DNA of 64,000 nt from Phyllobacterium trifolii (GTDB taxonomy: Bacteria > Pseudomonadota > Alphaproteobacteria > Rhizobiales > Rhizobiaceae), in contig NZ_JACHXN010000022.1 in the NCBI RefSeq assembly GCF_014192095.1, positions 30,171-94,170 on the forward strand. The letters are read 5' to 3'. The translations under genes and the position numbers were made by a program. The notes under the pieces were generated by a model, which worked only from the letters and a program-made list of their open reading frames with translations, was not told the origin of the DNA and did not search any database. Shown here in pieces: positions 1 through 9,203 of this stretch (the first letter of the stretch is position 1; each line of letters starts with the position of its first letter).

Positions 1-879
1 GCAAATCAGAAAGGCGGGTATCGCCAACAAACCCAATCTGTATTTGACCGGATCGCGTGCAGCACCCGAGCCGACCCGGGCATAGCGTTCATTGCCTCGC
101 AAAAGTGCTTCAAGGCCCAAAAGGCCGAAGCAGCAAACGACCAACACGCCACCAAGCATATTGGCCGCGGGACCATTAAAGGCCGACTGAAACTGATCGA
201 CAATGGCCGTCGTGAACGTATCGAACCTTATCATGACGTAGAGACCATATTCGGCAAGGAGATGAAGCCCGATGAGCAACGAGCCCCCGCAAATAGCGAG
301 ACGCAATTGGGGTAACACTGCGAAAAAGAAGACACGCCACGGACCGTTGCCCAGAGAAGCGGCCGCATCCTCAATTGCCGGATCCAACCGGCGGAGCTGG
401 GCGGAAACCGGCAGATACAAGAATGGAAAATATGCCAAAACCGACACCAGAACGCCGCCGAAAAGCCCATGCAGGCCGGGTATCAGGCTGACCCACGCGT
501 AGCTTTGCACAAAAGCTGGGACTGCAAGTGGAGCTACTGCGAACCAGGACCAGATGCGCGCTCCTCGCAGGTCGGTGCGCTCCGTGAGCCATGCAAGCGT
601 GACTGCAAGGATGATGGATATCGGGATCGTGACCGCGAGCAGCAGTGCGGTATTGATCAGAAGCTCGCCCACTCGCGGCCGGAAAATCAGGGTCGAGGCG
701 GTTTCCCAGCCAGTCTGTATGCCGATCCAGATGACAAACCCGACGGGCAGCAGCGAGACAAGCGAAACGATCGCTGCTGCCAGAACCATAGGCCCATTCG
801 ACATCCACCGGCGCCGGATGAGCGGGTGGGAAGCTTGGAGAACGTCGCCTGGCTGGTAAAGTGACTGGCTTGGCGGCAA
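1..879 (-). CDS. fbpB: Ferric iron ABC transporter permease (FbpB-like), 3' end outside window
   Basis: Inner-membrane permease of a binding-protein-dependent Fe(III) importer. The gene runs leftward off the window edge without a stop, so only the N-terminal half is visible. I read the frame by hand. After a polar leader come hydrophobic segments, then an EAA-type loop ([20 protein letters not shown]) that docks the ATPase, then further hydrophobic segments. A TTG at 879 with a weak upstream GAAAG, or the in-frame ATG at 804, could start it. The ATG would remove 25 residues of a linear N-terminus typical of this family. It follows fbpA after a 133-bp gap with two stem-loops. The ATPase gene is not visible and would lie further left. 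Family assignment is good; the substrate (iron) is inferred from fbpA. Confidence 0.8.
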   Translation of the reverse strand, partial: MPPSQSLYQPGDVLQASHPLIRRRWMSNGPMVLAAAIVSLVSLLPVGFVIWIGIQTGWETASTLIFRPRVGELLINTALLLAVTIPISIILAVTLAWLTERTDLRGARIWSWFAVAPLAVPAFVQSYAWVSLIPGLHGLFGGVLVSVLAYFPFLYLPVSAQLRRLDPAIEDAAASLGNGPWRVFFFAVLPQLRLAICGGSLLIGLHLLAEYGLYVMIRFDTFTTAIVDQFQSAFNGPAANMLGGVLVVCCFGLLGLEALLRGNERYARVGSGAARDPVKYRLGLLAIPAFLIC

Positions 880-902
880 AGTAAATTGCTTTCATTGTTG
901 CG

Positions 903-931
903 GCTATAGTTCAGTCAACAACTGACTATAG
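903..931 (-). promoter_or_regulatory. Stem-loop between fbpA and fbpB
   Basis: Imperfect inverted repeat with arms CTATAGTtCAGT and ACTGACTATAG separated by five bases (one bulged T). It lies just before the permease start in the direction of transcription. Position suggests an mRNA hairpin affecting translation or stability of fbpB. No experimental basis. Confidence 0.35.
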
Positions 932-944
932 CTGCCTGGAATTG

Positions 945-980
945 AGCGACATCCCCGATGGAAGCACCGGGGATGTCGCT
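945..980 (-). terminator. Attenuating hairpin downstream of fbpA
   Basis: Perfect 13-bp inverted repeat (AGCGACATCCCCG / CGGGGATGTCGCT) with a 10-base loop, 32 bases after the fbpA stop. No run of T follows on the minus strand. It is therefore better read as an intra-operon stabiliser or attenuator than a full terminator. This would fit the usual excess of binding protein over permease in such operons. Confidence 0.5.
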
Positions 981-1012
981 GGCGAACTGTTAGCTCGACC
1001 AGAGTGTTACGG

Positions 1013-2032
1013 CTAGAGCAAACCAGCAGCAGTCATCAGCTCGGTGACCTTTTTGCTGTCGAGCTTCGACGGCTCGACTTTAGGAGCTTGCAGGTCAGCA
1101 AGCGGAACCAGTTTGGGGTTGGATGCGGCTCCCTCACCTACGGCATATTCGAAGGAAGTGCCGTCTCGCAGGATCTCCTGGCCGCCTTTGCCGGTAACCC
1201 ACTTTACGAATGCCTGTGCCTGCTCCTTGTGCTTGCTGGAGGCCAAAACGCCGCCACCTGAGACGCTTATGAATGCGCCCGGATCTTCATTCTTGAAGTA
1301 GTGTGAGGCGATGTTTTTGCTGTTCTCTCCGGTCTTGGCCTGATCACCAAAGTAATAATAATGGTAGATAACTGCACCCTCGACCTCGCCGGCATTGACG
1401 GCCTTCATGGCAGTGCTGTTGCCCTTGTAGGGAGTGAAATTTTCCTTCATTGCTTTTAGCCAAGCAGCGGTTGCTTCTTCGCCTTTCAGCTGGAGAAGCG
1501 CACCGACAATTGCTTGGAAGTCAGCCCCGGACGGCGATGCTGCCCAACGGCCTTTCCAGCTTGCGTCCGCGAGATCCAGCATGGACTTTGGCAGTTTGTC
1601 CTCGGTCAGCTTGTTCTTGTCATAGACGAAAACGGTAGAGCGGGCTGCAACACCGACCCAATGACCATTGGCCGGGCGATAATTTTCGGGCACCTGAGCA
1701 AGCGTATCGGCGTTCAGAGGCTCGAACAGGTTGGCGTTGTCGACGAGCGCCATACCCGGTGAATTTTCGGTCAGGTACACGTCCGCAGGTGACGCTGCTC
1801 CTTCCTGGACAAGCTGGTTGGCGAATTCCATATCGCTACCGTTGCGCAAGGTTACCTTGATTCCCGTTTCCTTGGTGAAGCCAGCGGCCCAGGCTTCGGT
1901 CAGGCTTTCATGTTGTGCGTTATAGACGACAATGCCTTCCGACTCACTCTGCGCCGTTGCCAGCATTGTTGAGCCGGCAAGACCGGCGGCAAAAGCCATA
2001 ACTCCGGCCAAAGATGATAGAGAGAATTTCAT
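1013..2032 (-). CDS. fbpA: Periplasmic Fe(III)-binding protein (FbpA/AfuA-type)
   Basis: Extracytoplasmic solute-binding protein that captures ferric iron in the periplasm and hands it to the FbpB permease. The start at 2032 (MKFSLSSLAGV) is preferred over an in-frame start at 2056 because GGAGGT lies nine bases before it. A cleavable signal peptide occupies about the first 27 residues. The mature N-terminus has YNAQHE, matching the strand that supplies the His ligand in FbpA proteins. YHYYYFGD at about residues 223-230 matches the tandem-tyrosine iron site. Length (339 aa) is normal. It is the first gene of an operon continuing into fbpB. The promoter region has a palindrome between plausible -35 and -10 boxes, consistent with iron repression. 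Confidence 0.9.
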   Translation of the reverse strand: MKFSLSSLAGVMAFAAGLAGSTMLATAQSESEGIVVYNAQHESLTEAWAAGFTKETGIKVTLRNGSDMEFANQLVQEGAASPADVYLTENSPGMALVDNANLFEPLNADTLAQVPENYRPANGHWVGVAARSTVFVYDKNKLTEDKLPKSMLDLADASWKGRWAASPSGADFQAIVGALLQLKGEEATAAWLKAMKENFTPYKGNSTAMKAVNAGEVEGAVIYHYYYFGDQAKTGENSKNIASHYFKNEDPGAFISVSGGGVLASSKHKEQAQAFVKWVTGKGGQEILRDGTSFEYAVGEGAASNPKLVPLADLQAPKVEPSKLDSKKVTELMTAAGLL

Positions 2033-2083
2033 GGCGACCTCCGTTTTTATGAGCATGCGGCTTGAACAGCTACACTTGCTTTC

Positions 2084-2112
2084 CGATAATCATTTATGAT
2101 GAAAATTGTCAA
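2084..2112 (-). promoter_or_regulatory. Candidate fbpA promoter with internal palindrome
   Basis: On the minus strand TTGACA (2112-2107), a 17-base spacer and TTATCG (2089-2084) can form a promoter 50 bases upstream of fbpA. The spacer holds the palindrome ATCAT-TT-ATGAT (2089-2100), where a repressor would block polymerase. RirA, Irr and Fur-type regulators control such genes in rhizobia. I cannot assign this site to one of them by eye. Confidence 0.35.
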
Positions 2113-2280
2113 CTTATATCGCATTGAGAACGGTTGCCGAGTGGCATGCACCAGCGACTTCTACTGCACCCGATTGCGTTCATATCGTTGACAAATACAC
2201 CGGGCAAATTGGGGTTCACTGTGCGTTTCGCACCGACTCTCAAATATCGCTCAAAGCGAACCGCATGCCATGGAATTTGT

Positions 2281-3030
2281 ATGTCTCAATCCATCAAACC
2301 GTCCCTCGCCCGATACGCCGCCAGCAGCAATTTCGACACGCCCCGCCATTTGGGAACACGCTATGACGCGAAGGGAACTTTCCTGCCGGAACCAGGTAAT
2401 ACTGTGATCTGTCATCTGGTGGACGGTTCGGCCTCGGAGCGCGCTGTCATTGAGGTGCGAAACCGCATGCTGTCGATGCCCGACGCCGGTAAACTGACGT
2501 TCACACCTATATCCAGCCTGCACATGACGTTGTTTCAAGGCATCATCGAATATCGCCGCGCACTGCCGTATTGGCCGCTGGATGTTCCTCTCAATACCAA
2601 CATTGACGAGATGACCCGTCTATATTTGGACCGTCTCAACCCATTCGGAGGCTTAGGGTCGTTCAAAATCAAGGTGATTGACGTCACTCCCGTGGGTCTG
2701 ACCGTCACTGGAGCAAGTTCGGAAGACGAAGCTCTCATCAAGAAATGGCGCGACGCACTCGCCGTTCCGTTCGGCTACCGCCATCCAGATCACGACAACT
2801 ATGTCTTTCATATCACCTTCGCTTATCCCGTTGACTGGTTAGCTGATGAGCGCCTTCCCGTCTGGCAAGAGCTGCTGGACGAGTGTCTGCTCTATCTTGA
2901 GAGGACAGCGCCCATTGTTGAAATTCATCCACCCGCCTTTTGCAGCTTCAATGACATGAACCACTTTGAAGAACTGCTGGTTCTGGGCAACAAGCATCAT
3001 CTAGCATCTGCGTCGAGCATGGCGAAATAA
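2281..3030 (+). CDS. DUF1868 / 2H phosphoesterase-like protein
   Basis: A 249-residue cytosolic protein of the DUF1868 type, related to the 2H phosphoesterase (2'-5' RNA ligase-like) fold. Two H-x-T motifs are visible in the expected arrangement: SLHMTLFQG at about residue 81 and VFHITFAY at about residue 177. They mark the paired catalytic histidines of 2H enzymes acting on cyclic or 2'-5' phosphodiesters. The ATG at 2281 is chosen because sequence upstream of it looks non-coding; no clear ribosome site is seen. It is divergent from fbpA and followed by an unrelated signalling gene, so context gives no substrate. Catalytic role is inferred from motifs only. Confidence 0.75.
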   Translation: MSQSIKPSLARYAASSNFDTPRHLGTRYDAKGTFLPEPGNTVICHLVDGSASERAVIEVRNRMLSMPDAGKLTFTPISSLHMTLFQGIIEYRRALPYWPLDVPLNTNIDEMTRLYLDRLNPFGGLGSFKIKVIDVTPVGLTVTGASSEDEALIKKWRDALAVPFGYRHPDHDNYVFHITFAYPVDWLADERLPVWQELLDECLLYLERTAPIVEIHPPAFCSFNDMNHFEELLVLGNKHHLASASSMAK

Positions 3031-3174
3031 GCATGCGCATCGCCGTTCCGGTTGCGTCGACTGCCGGGCGCCGCAGCCCATAACTTCATAAAACTGTCAT
3101 ATTTGGGAAACGGAAAATTGAAGGATCAGGGGAAAATATACATCTAAATAATTACCCCTCCCCGGAGTTTTCCC

Positions 3175-4974
3175 ATGAGTTTTCGTCCAGCGGAAATGTT
3201 GGTTTTGTGTCGTTTTGGCGATGATCAGCTCGTTACACTCGCAAAACTAGCTATCGAAACCGCCTTTCAGCCCGTCGTCGAAGCCGCAAGCGGTGCGACA
3301 TTTGGCTATGAATCGTTGATGCGTGGCTATGACCGACTTGGCTTCCAATCACCTTTGGAACTTCTGGACAAAGCTCACGACGTCAATCAATTGCTGGAAC
3401 TTGAGCAAATGATCAACAGTCGCGCCTTTGCCGAGTTCGGCGGACTGCCCGGCTATAACCAGCGAATGCTCTTTATCAATATGGATGCAAGGCTCATTGG
3501 CCTCGGCAGCGATATCGTGGAACGGCTCACCAATCATTTAACCAAAGCAGGGATACGCCCTTCCTCAATCTGCTTCGAACTGTCAGAACGCTTCGACAAC
3601 GCTCAGGATCCGACCTTTTCTGAACTCATCAAAAAGCTGCGCCATTCCGGTTTCAAGCTGGCCATCGATGATTTTGGTGTCGGCTTCAACGGCCTCAAGC
3701 TGCTCTGCGACTATGCTACGGACTATGTCAAAATCGATCGCCATTTCGTGTCAAAGCTGGATTCTACACCGCGCAAACGGCACATCGTCAAACAGATCGT
3801 TCAGACAGCGCATATGCTTGGCGCCAGGATCATCGCTGAAGGAGTGGAAACCGAAGCAGAATTTGTAATCTGCCGGGAACTTGGCTGTGATCTCGTGCAA
3901 GGATATTTCATCGCACGCCCTACCACCCATTTTGGCGAATTGCAGGATTCGTATCCTCACCTCGAACAGGCGGGATCCTTACGCAGGCAGACCACAACGC
4001 TGGATAGCATCCTGATCAGAGCGCAGGTACAGCGCCTGCCTGCCGTGCGAGAAAATGATGATCTCGACAAGGTCTTCGAGCTTTTCCGCAACAACCCGCA
4101 GCAAAGCTTCTTTCCCATCCTCGGTGCTAATGACGAGCCACGCGGCGTACTGCACGAGCATCATGTCAAAGGGAGAATTTATCACCCGTTCGGTCGTGAC
4201 CTATTAAAGAACCGCATCTATCAGCGCGGGATCGCGCACTTTGTTACCGAGGCCCCCATTGCCGATATCAATACGCCTGCGGAGCAAATGCTGAAAATCT
4301 TCGCCGGCATGAATGGCAGCGATTGCGTGATCCTGACAGAAAATCTTCGTTATGCGGGCGTGCTTTCAGCGTCGTCGCTTTTGAAAATCATCAATGAAAA
4401 GCTACTCAAGACGGCCCAGGACCAGAATCCGCTGACCAGCCTTCCGGGTAACAGATCCATTCGCGACTATGTCCAGGATGTCATGCGCGACGGCTCCGAC
4501 GCGCGCTATTTCTGCTATTTCGACTTCGACAATTTCAAGCCCTTCAACGATCACTATGGTTTTCAGAAGGGCGATCTCGCCATTGCTCTTTTCGCCTCTT
4601 TGCTCAGACACCATTTCGTCGGAGAAGACAAATTCCTGGGCCATGTCGGTGGCGATGACTTTTTTGTCGGCATAACAGGAGGAACACGCGGCGAGCTGGA
4701 ACCAGTATTGACACAACTGTTGCTAGATTTCAGCGTCAAAGTCTGCGAACTTTACAGCCCGGAAGACTGCGCAGCTGGTGTTATCCTCGCCCATGACAGG
4801 ACGGGCGGCGAACGTCTATTCCCGCTGATGCGCTGCAGCGTCGCCGTACTGGAAATCGCGCAAGGCCATATGCAGGTCGACGTAAACCGCGTTAGCGCAT
4901 CAATCGCCGCCATCAAGGCTTCGGCAAAGGAAAGCGTGGCAGGTCTGGTTTTTAGCGGATTGAGCGAAATGTAG
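3175..4974 (+). CDS. EAL-CBS-GGDEF cyclic-di-GMP signalling protein
   Basis: A 599-residue cytoplasmic enzyme with domains in the order EAL (about 25-260), paired CBS-like region (about 275-400) and GGDEF (about 425-590). The EAL domain keeps catalytic signatures: the Glu in YESLMRG, NMD, ELSER, DDFGVG, KIDRHF, AEGVETE and QGYFIARP. It is probably an active c-di-GMP phosphodiesterase. The GGDEF domain has the active-site variant GGDDF (about 492-496), which is generally compatible with diguanylate cyclase activity, and an LPGN substrate loop. No membrane segment or sensor other than the CBS pair is seen, so an adenine-nucleotide-type ligand may regulate it. It stands alone between unrelated genes. 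Confidence 0.88.
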   Translation: MSFRPAEMLVLCRFGDDQLVTLAKLAIETAFQPVVEAASGATFGYESLMRGYDRLGFQSPLELLDKAHDVNQLLELEQMINSRAFAEFGGLPGYNQRMLFINMDARLIGLGSDIVERLTNHLTKAGIRPSSICFELSERFDNAQDPTFSELIKKLRHSGFKLAIDDFGVGFNGLKLLCDYATDYVKIDRHFVSKLDSTPRKRHIVKQIVQTAHMLGARIIAEGVETEAEFVICRELGCDLVQGYFIARPTTHFGELQDSYPHLEQAGSLRRQTTTLDSILIRAQVQRLPAVRENDDLDKVFELFRNNPQQSFFPILGANDEPRGVLHEHHVKGRIYHPFGRDLLKNRIYQRGIAHFVTEAPIADINTPAEQMLKIFAGMNGSDCVILTENLRYAGVLSASSLLKIINEKLLKTAQDQNPLTSLPGNRSIRDYVQDVMRDGSDARYFCYFDFDNFKPFNDHYGFQKGDLAIALFASLLRHHFVGEDKFLGHVGGDDFFVGITGGTRGELEPVLTQLLLDFSVKVCELYSPEDCAAGVILAHDRTGGERLFPLMRCSVAVLEIAQGHMQVDVNRVSASIAAIKASAKESVAGLVFSGLSEM

Positions 4975-4975
4975 C

Positions 4976-5009
4976 GTCGCGGCCCACGGACAGAAGCCCA
5001 GGCCGCGAC
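4976..5009. terminator. Shared hairpin between convergent genes
   Basis: Perfect 9-bp arms GTCGCGGCC / GGCCGCGAC with a 16-base loop lie between the end of the c-di-GMP enzyme and the convergent acvB stop. No T-run follows on either strand, so this may be a weak bidirectional terminator or an mRNA 3'-end stabiliser. Confidence 0.45.
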
Positions 5010-5016
5010 ATGATCG

Positions 5017-6399
5017 TTACTTTGGCTGCCGCGATGCAACAGCTTCCATCAGCTTGCCAGCAAGCATCTCATATTTCTCATCATAGTGATGGTCGCCGGC
5101 AAGCTCGATCTTCTGAACTGCAGAAAGCGATGGAGCCGTGCATGCCGTGTCATCTTCTTCCGAACCATAAACGCATAGGACCTTGTCCAGCGGCAGCTTC
5201 GCAACTGCCGGTGCTACCTCATTATCGCCGCCCAAGCCAAGCCACGCACCAACAGAAACCTGAAACGGCGTGGTCTCTTCCGTGCCGATCAAGCCGACAA
5301 GACTGATGCGGTCTTGCAGCTGTTTCGGCAGGAAGGGCCAAGAGAACGGGATCGTATTGGCGCCGAAGGAATAGCCGAGCAAAACCACGGGCAATTTGCC
5401 GGAGGGGTCAGCTTTGGCGACAATCCTCGTAATGTCCTTGGCAATGTCTTCCGGTTTGCGCAGCGACCAGAAATAGCGGAGCGAATCTACGCCGACCACG
5501 TGCACACTCTTTTTCGCAATGATGTCGCCAACTGATTTGTCGATATCACGCCAGCCGCCATCGCCGGAGAAGAATACCGCGAGGTATTTAGCCTGGCCAT
5601 CAGCGGCAGGAACGTCGATGGTGGGCAAGGCCTCCGCTGAAGCATCTTCCTTGGCAATATCGACTGCTGCGTCAGCCGCTATTACAAACCGCTCAGCTTT
5701 GGTGGCACCAATTTTTTCCTGCGCTAGAAAAAATCCGGCACTCGGAGGACCCTTGGGATCAGTGTCTGGCTTCTCTCGCACAATCGTCGCCGGATTGGGT
5801 AGATCGGCGTCATAGGAATAGCTGAACCCCTCGCCCGGAACGGCTTCGTAGTCTGCACCTTCGCACGAGGGAAGCTTCGTTTTGAGCGCCACAGATGGAT
5901 CGACTGAAATCGCACCAGCGAGCGTCGCGGCCGGAGCGTCGGACATCGACGCATAAGCCATGACCCCACCCTCGCCGATTCCGATAACCACCGGATGCAT
6001 ATAGGTATCGACAGCAATCTGGCGCTGAGCTTCTTTTGCTATGCCTTCAAGATCGGAAACAAAATAGGTGCAATCGCCCGTGTCCTGATCGAGTTCCTTG
6101 CGCCATTTCTCCAGGTCAACCGTCAGTACGAGAAAATCGCGATCCAGCAGCAGTTTCGTCAAGGTTTCATCGTCAGCACCGAGACCACCCTTCTGCGACA
6201 CCAGGATGGCAATACCTGTTGGCTTGCCAGCCGGTTGCAACAGCGGGACGTCGTTAAGACGCTCGGACGAAATGAGAATGCGGCTACCCGAAGACCCGAG
6301 ACCAAACCAAGGGAAAAAATGGAGCGCTGCGGAAAGACCAACGCTAACGATGACAAATGCAAGTATAGCGAAGAGGTAGGGCCTGCGAATAAATTTCAT
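5017..6399 (-). CDS. acvB: AcvB/VirJ-type lysyl-phosphatidylglycerol hydrolase
   Basis: A 460-residue exported protein of the AcvB/VirJ family. It has an N-terminal hydrophobic anchor or signal (about 8-30) and a C-terminal alpha/beta-hydrolase domain with FFSGDGGWRDID, the nucleophile motif GYSFGAN, an acid-containing GSEEDD segment and GDHHY. In Agrobacterium AcvB is known to hydrolyse lysyl-phosphatidylglycerol. Its ATG overlaps the stop of the upstream lpiA/mprF gene by four bases (ATGA), implying translational coupling. Synthesis and breakdown of the same cationic lipid are thus encoded together. The first half resembles a degenerate second hydrolase repeat (GIGEGGVMA), as usual for the long AcvB form. 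Confidence 0.88.
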   Translation of the reverse strand: MKFIRRPYLFAILAFVIVSVGLSAALHFFPWFGLGSSGSRILISSERLNDVPLLQPAGKPTGIAILVSQKGGLGADDETLTKLLLDRDFLVLTVDLEKWRKELDQDTGDCTYFVSDLEGIAKEAQRQIAVDTYMHPVVIGIGEGGVMAYASMSDAPAATLAGAISVDPSVALKTKLPSCEGADYEAVPGEGFSYSYDADLPNPATIVREKPDTDPKGPPSAGFFLAQEKIGATKAERFVIAADAAVDIAKEDASAEALPTIDVPAADGQAKYLAVFFSGDGGWRDIDKSVGDIIAKKSVHVVGVDSLRYFWSLRKPEDIAKDITRIVAKADPSGKLPVVLLGYSFGANTIPFSWPFLPKQLQDRISLVGLIGTEETTPFQVSVGAWLGLGGDNEVAPAVAKLPLDKVLCVYGSEEDDTACTAPSLSAVQKIELAGDHHYDEKYEMLAGKLMEAVASRQPK

Positions 6400-9065
6400 C
6401 GTTTAAAGACCTCGAAGGGGCTGCCGCTCACCAGGTTTGTCGCATCGATCAGCGAGCGAGGTGTCGCGAGGCCCGGGGGGCAAATCAGATAATAGGGCGT
6501 CCATTTCGGGCCGAACTTATCCTTGAAAGCGCGCAGTCCGTCAAACCGATAAAATTCGGCGCCGCGGCGGTAGATAAATGAACCGATACGGTTCCACCGG
6601 GAGGCGAGATGGCTATCGGAAAGGCCTGACAGGGGCGCAGCGCCAAGATTGAACCAGCGATAGCCTTCGCCCTTCGCAGCCATCAGGAGGTTGGCGAACA
6701 ACCCATCCATGATGACGCTGGATGCATCAGGCACATGCCGCATCAGATCGACGGCAATTTCCTGATTACCTGCACCGCGCCACACATTGGCAAAGGCCAC
6801 GATCGTGCCTTCCTTGCGCAGGACTGCAATGTCGAAGTGTGAAAGGTAGGCATTTTCGAACGAACCGAGCGAGAAACGCTTCTCGGAACCAGATTTCATT
6901 TCGAGCCAGGCGTCTGACACGGCGCGAAGCTCATCCATGATATCCGCGGTTTGGCCTTTTGGAAGGATTTCGAAGCTGATCCCTTCCTTTTCCAGACGCC
7001 GGGCGGCATAGCGCAAGGGCTGGCGCTTGGAGCCCTCAAGCGAGAAATCGCTAAGGTCAACGCGTGCGACTTCGCCAAGCTTCAGCGCAGTCAATCCCAT
7101 ATCCAGGAACAGAGGCAGTCTTTCCGGACCTACCCCGTAGAATACCGTTCTAGTACCGGTGCGATCTGCCAGTCCTCGAAAAGCCCAGGCCAGATCGGCA
7201 ATCACATCATCGCTGCCCACTGGTTCCCCCATTGAAACCAGACTTCCGCCCGAACGGGCATACATGACAAAGCCTTTGCCTTTGGGATCCATCAGGAAGC
7301 GCTTGTCACCAAGCAAAGCAAGCGCATCCGAAGCGCTCGGGGACATAGCAACGAGATCTGGCACTTGTTCCGGGATGGGCTGGGCGCGCAGTTTACTCCG
7401 GCCAACACCATTGATGATCGTATTGATCGTTATCGCCGCGAGAACGGTCAGGATGAGTACAGAAACGCGAAGGAAACGCGATGCCTGCGCATCCCAGGCA
7501 AACTCCCACCACAGTTCATTCGCATATTCGACATGCCGATAGGCGAAAAGACCGAGCCAGAGAATGGCAAACGCCGTTGTGCCGACGCTGGCCAGCCAGC
7601 CCCAGGACAAGCTGAAATGCTCGCCCAGCGGTTTGCGATAAAATGAATCGCGAAATAACAGAAGCGTGCCTGCCATCAAAGCAAGCATGAGCGCTTCTTC
7701 CCAGGCAAAGGCCTTGCTCAATGCGAAGATTGCCCCAAGGCTGAAAAGGATCAGCGCGAGGAACCAGGCGCGCCAGAGACGCCGTGCGAGGCCCCGCGCG
7801 ACGATCAGCAACGCCAACCCGACGAAGCTCGCGCCAAGATGGGACATTTCCAGAAATGGTAAGGGCAATACGTCGGCAAGCATTTCCAGCCGGTGGTGAA
7901 GATCGGGAATGACCGCGGAAATAAGCAGAACGATACCGCCAAGAAAGGCGATGCCAGCCGAGAGCGGCGGGATGAGCGGCTCGAACATTCGCACAGCGGA
8001 AATGGTTGGGCCGGCAATGAGATGGCGGCGGCGCAAGACTTCAGAAACGACGAAACCAGCTATCGCCGCCAGAAACGGAATGAGGGTGTAGATGACGCGA
8101 TATGCGACAAGCGCCGCTATAGCGTCGGGATTCTGCCCCAACCCAAGGCCCGCAACAATGGTCGCTTCAAATGCACCGATGCCGCCGGGTGCATGGCTGA
8201 TGATACCAAGTGCGACAGCGACCACGTAGACAAGAGCAAACGCTGGAATACTGTTTACAGAGCCTGCCGGAAGCAGGACATAGAGCGTCGCAGCGGCCGC
8301 GGCCACATCCACCAGACCGGCCAAAATCTGCAGCAGGGCGCCCTGCGACGAGGGTAAGCGAACCGATAGCCGGCCGATGTTAAGCGTGCGCTCGCGGCGA
8401 GAAAGCCAGTACAACAGGACCGCCACGGCAAGGAGAACCAACATACCGATCAGTTGATCGAGAACCGGTCCGAACGATAGTATCCAGGGTATCCGTGAGG
8501 GATCGATGACGAGGGCGACAGCAATCAGGATGGTGAAAGCAAACCAGATCGCCATCCAGGACGTACCGATAATCCGGCCAATATCGGCAATATCGATGCC
8601 TTCAGCAGCATAGACCCGATAGCGAAGTGCGCCGCCGGTAAGCAGGGAAAATCCGAGAGCGTTCGAGATTGCATATCCCGCACCGCCCGCCATGGCTGAG
8701 ATGTGATAGGGCACCCGCCCCGGTGCGATGGTTTCGACAGCAACCACATCATAGAGCGCAACGGCGGCGAAACTCACAAAAGTAAAGAATAGCGCAGTCA
8801 TCAGGACGCTGCCTGGTATGGCATGGAGGGACTGCTTGACATCACGGATAGAAATGCCGCTAGAAAGATGATCCAGAACCAGCAGGCCGATCACGGCAAC
8901 TGCTATTCCGAAAAACGCGAACAATGCGGATTTTGTCTTTTTGCCCCACGGCAGTCTTGACTGCGCGCGAGCTTCGATCCTGCGTGTTTGCTTGTCGTTG
9001 CCAGGAATGGACGTCATAAGGGGTTCCGGAGCCAGAAACGGATTAAGTAATTTTGATTTCACCAT
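6396..9065 (-). CDS. lpiA: Bifunctional lysyl-phosphatidylglycerol synthase/flippase (MprF/LpiA)
   Basis: An 889-residue inner-membrane protein. The first about 560 residues form many hydrophobic helices: the flippase domain, containing ISHAPGGIGAFEATIV, a conserved loop of the family. The C-terminal about 300 residues are the cytosolic DUF2156/GNAT-like synthase that moves lysine from Lys-tRNA to phosphatidylglycerol (RSGGSLVSMGEPVG; FNLGAAPLSGL). The lipid lowers surface negative charge and protects against cationic peptides and acid. The start is uncertain: ATG at 9065, or an in-frame ATG at 9017 after 16 residues; neither has a strong ribosome site. It overlaps acvB by ATGA. Confidence 0.92.
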   Translation of the reverse strand: MVKSKLLNPFLAPEPLMTSIPGNDKQTRRIEARAQSRLPWGKKTKSALFAFFGIAVAVIGLLVLDHLSSGISIRDVKQSLHAIPGSVLMTALFFTFVSFAAVALYDVVAVETIAPGRVPYHISAMAGGAGYAISNALGFSLLTGGALRYRVYAAEGIDIADIGRIIGTSWMAIWFAFTILIAVALVIDPSRIPWILSFGPVLDQLIGMLVLLAVAVLLYWLSRRERTLNIGRLSVRLPSSQGALLQILAGLVDVAAAAATLYVLLPAGSVNSIPAFALVYVVAVALGIISHAPGGIGAFEATIVAGLGLGQNPDAIAALVAYRVIYTLIPFLAAIAGFVVSEVLRRRHLIAGPTISAVRMFEPLIPPLSAGIAFLGGIVLLISAVIPDLHHRLEMLADVLPLPFLEMSHLGASFVGLALLIVARGLARRLWRAWFLALILFSLGAIFALSKAFAWEEALMLALMAGTLLLFRDSFYRKPLGEHFSLSWGWLASVGTTAFAILWLGLFAYRHVEYANELWWEFAWDAQASRFLRVSVLILTVLAAITINTIINGVGRSKLRAQPIPEQVPDLVAMSPSASDALALLGDKRFLMDPKGKGFVMYARSGGSLVSMGEPVGSDDVIADLAWAFRGLADRTGTRTVFYGVGPERLPLFLDMGLTALKLGEVARVDLSDFSLEGSKRQPLRYAARRLEKEGISFEILPKGQTADIMDELRAVSDAWLEMKSGSEKRFSLGSFENAYLSHFDIAVLRKEGTIVAFANVWRGAGNQEIAVDLMRHVPDASSVIMDGLFANLLMAAKGEGYRWFNLGAAPLSGLSDSHLASRWNRIGSFIYRRGAEFYRFDGLRAFKDKFGPKWTPYYLICPPGLATPRSLIDATNLVSGSPFEVFKR

Positions 9066-9203
9066 GAAATTGTGACGGCGTCATTAGCCCTGCAATAATG
9101 GCGGGATTGAGCCGAGAAAAGGCAAATTAAACAACACCCGCATCAACGCCGGTTAAACACGTTGGACCTGTTAATTGAATACTGGTGATAGGGTCGATTC
9201 GAC

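Noticed and set aside
371..895. 174-codon minus frame at the left edge
   Set aside because: It is out of frame with the true permease, whose EAA loop and membrane helices read in a frame without stop to the window edge.
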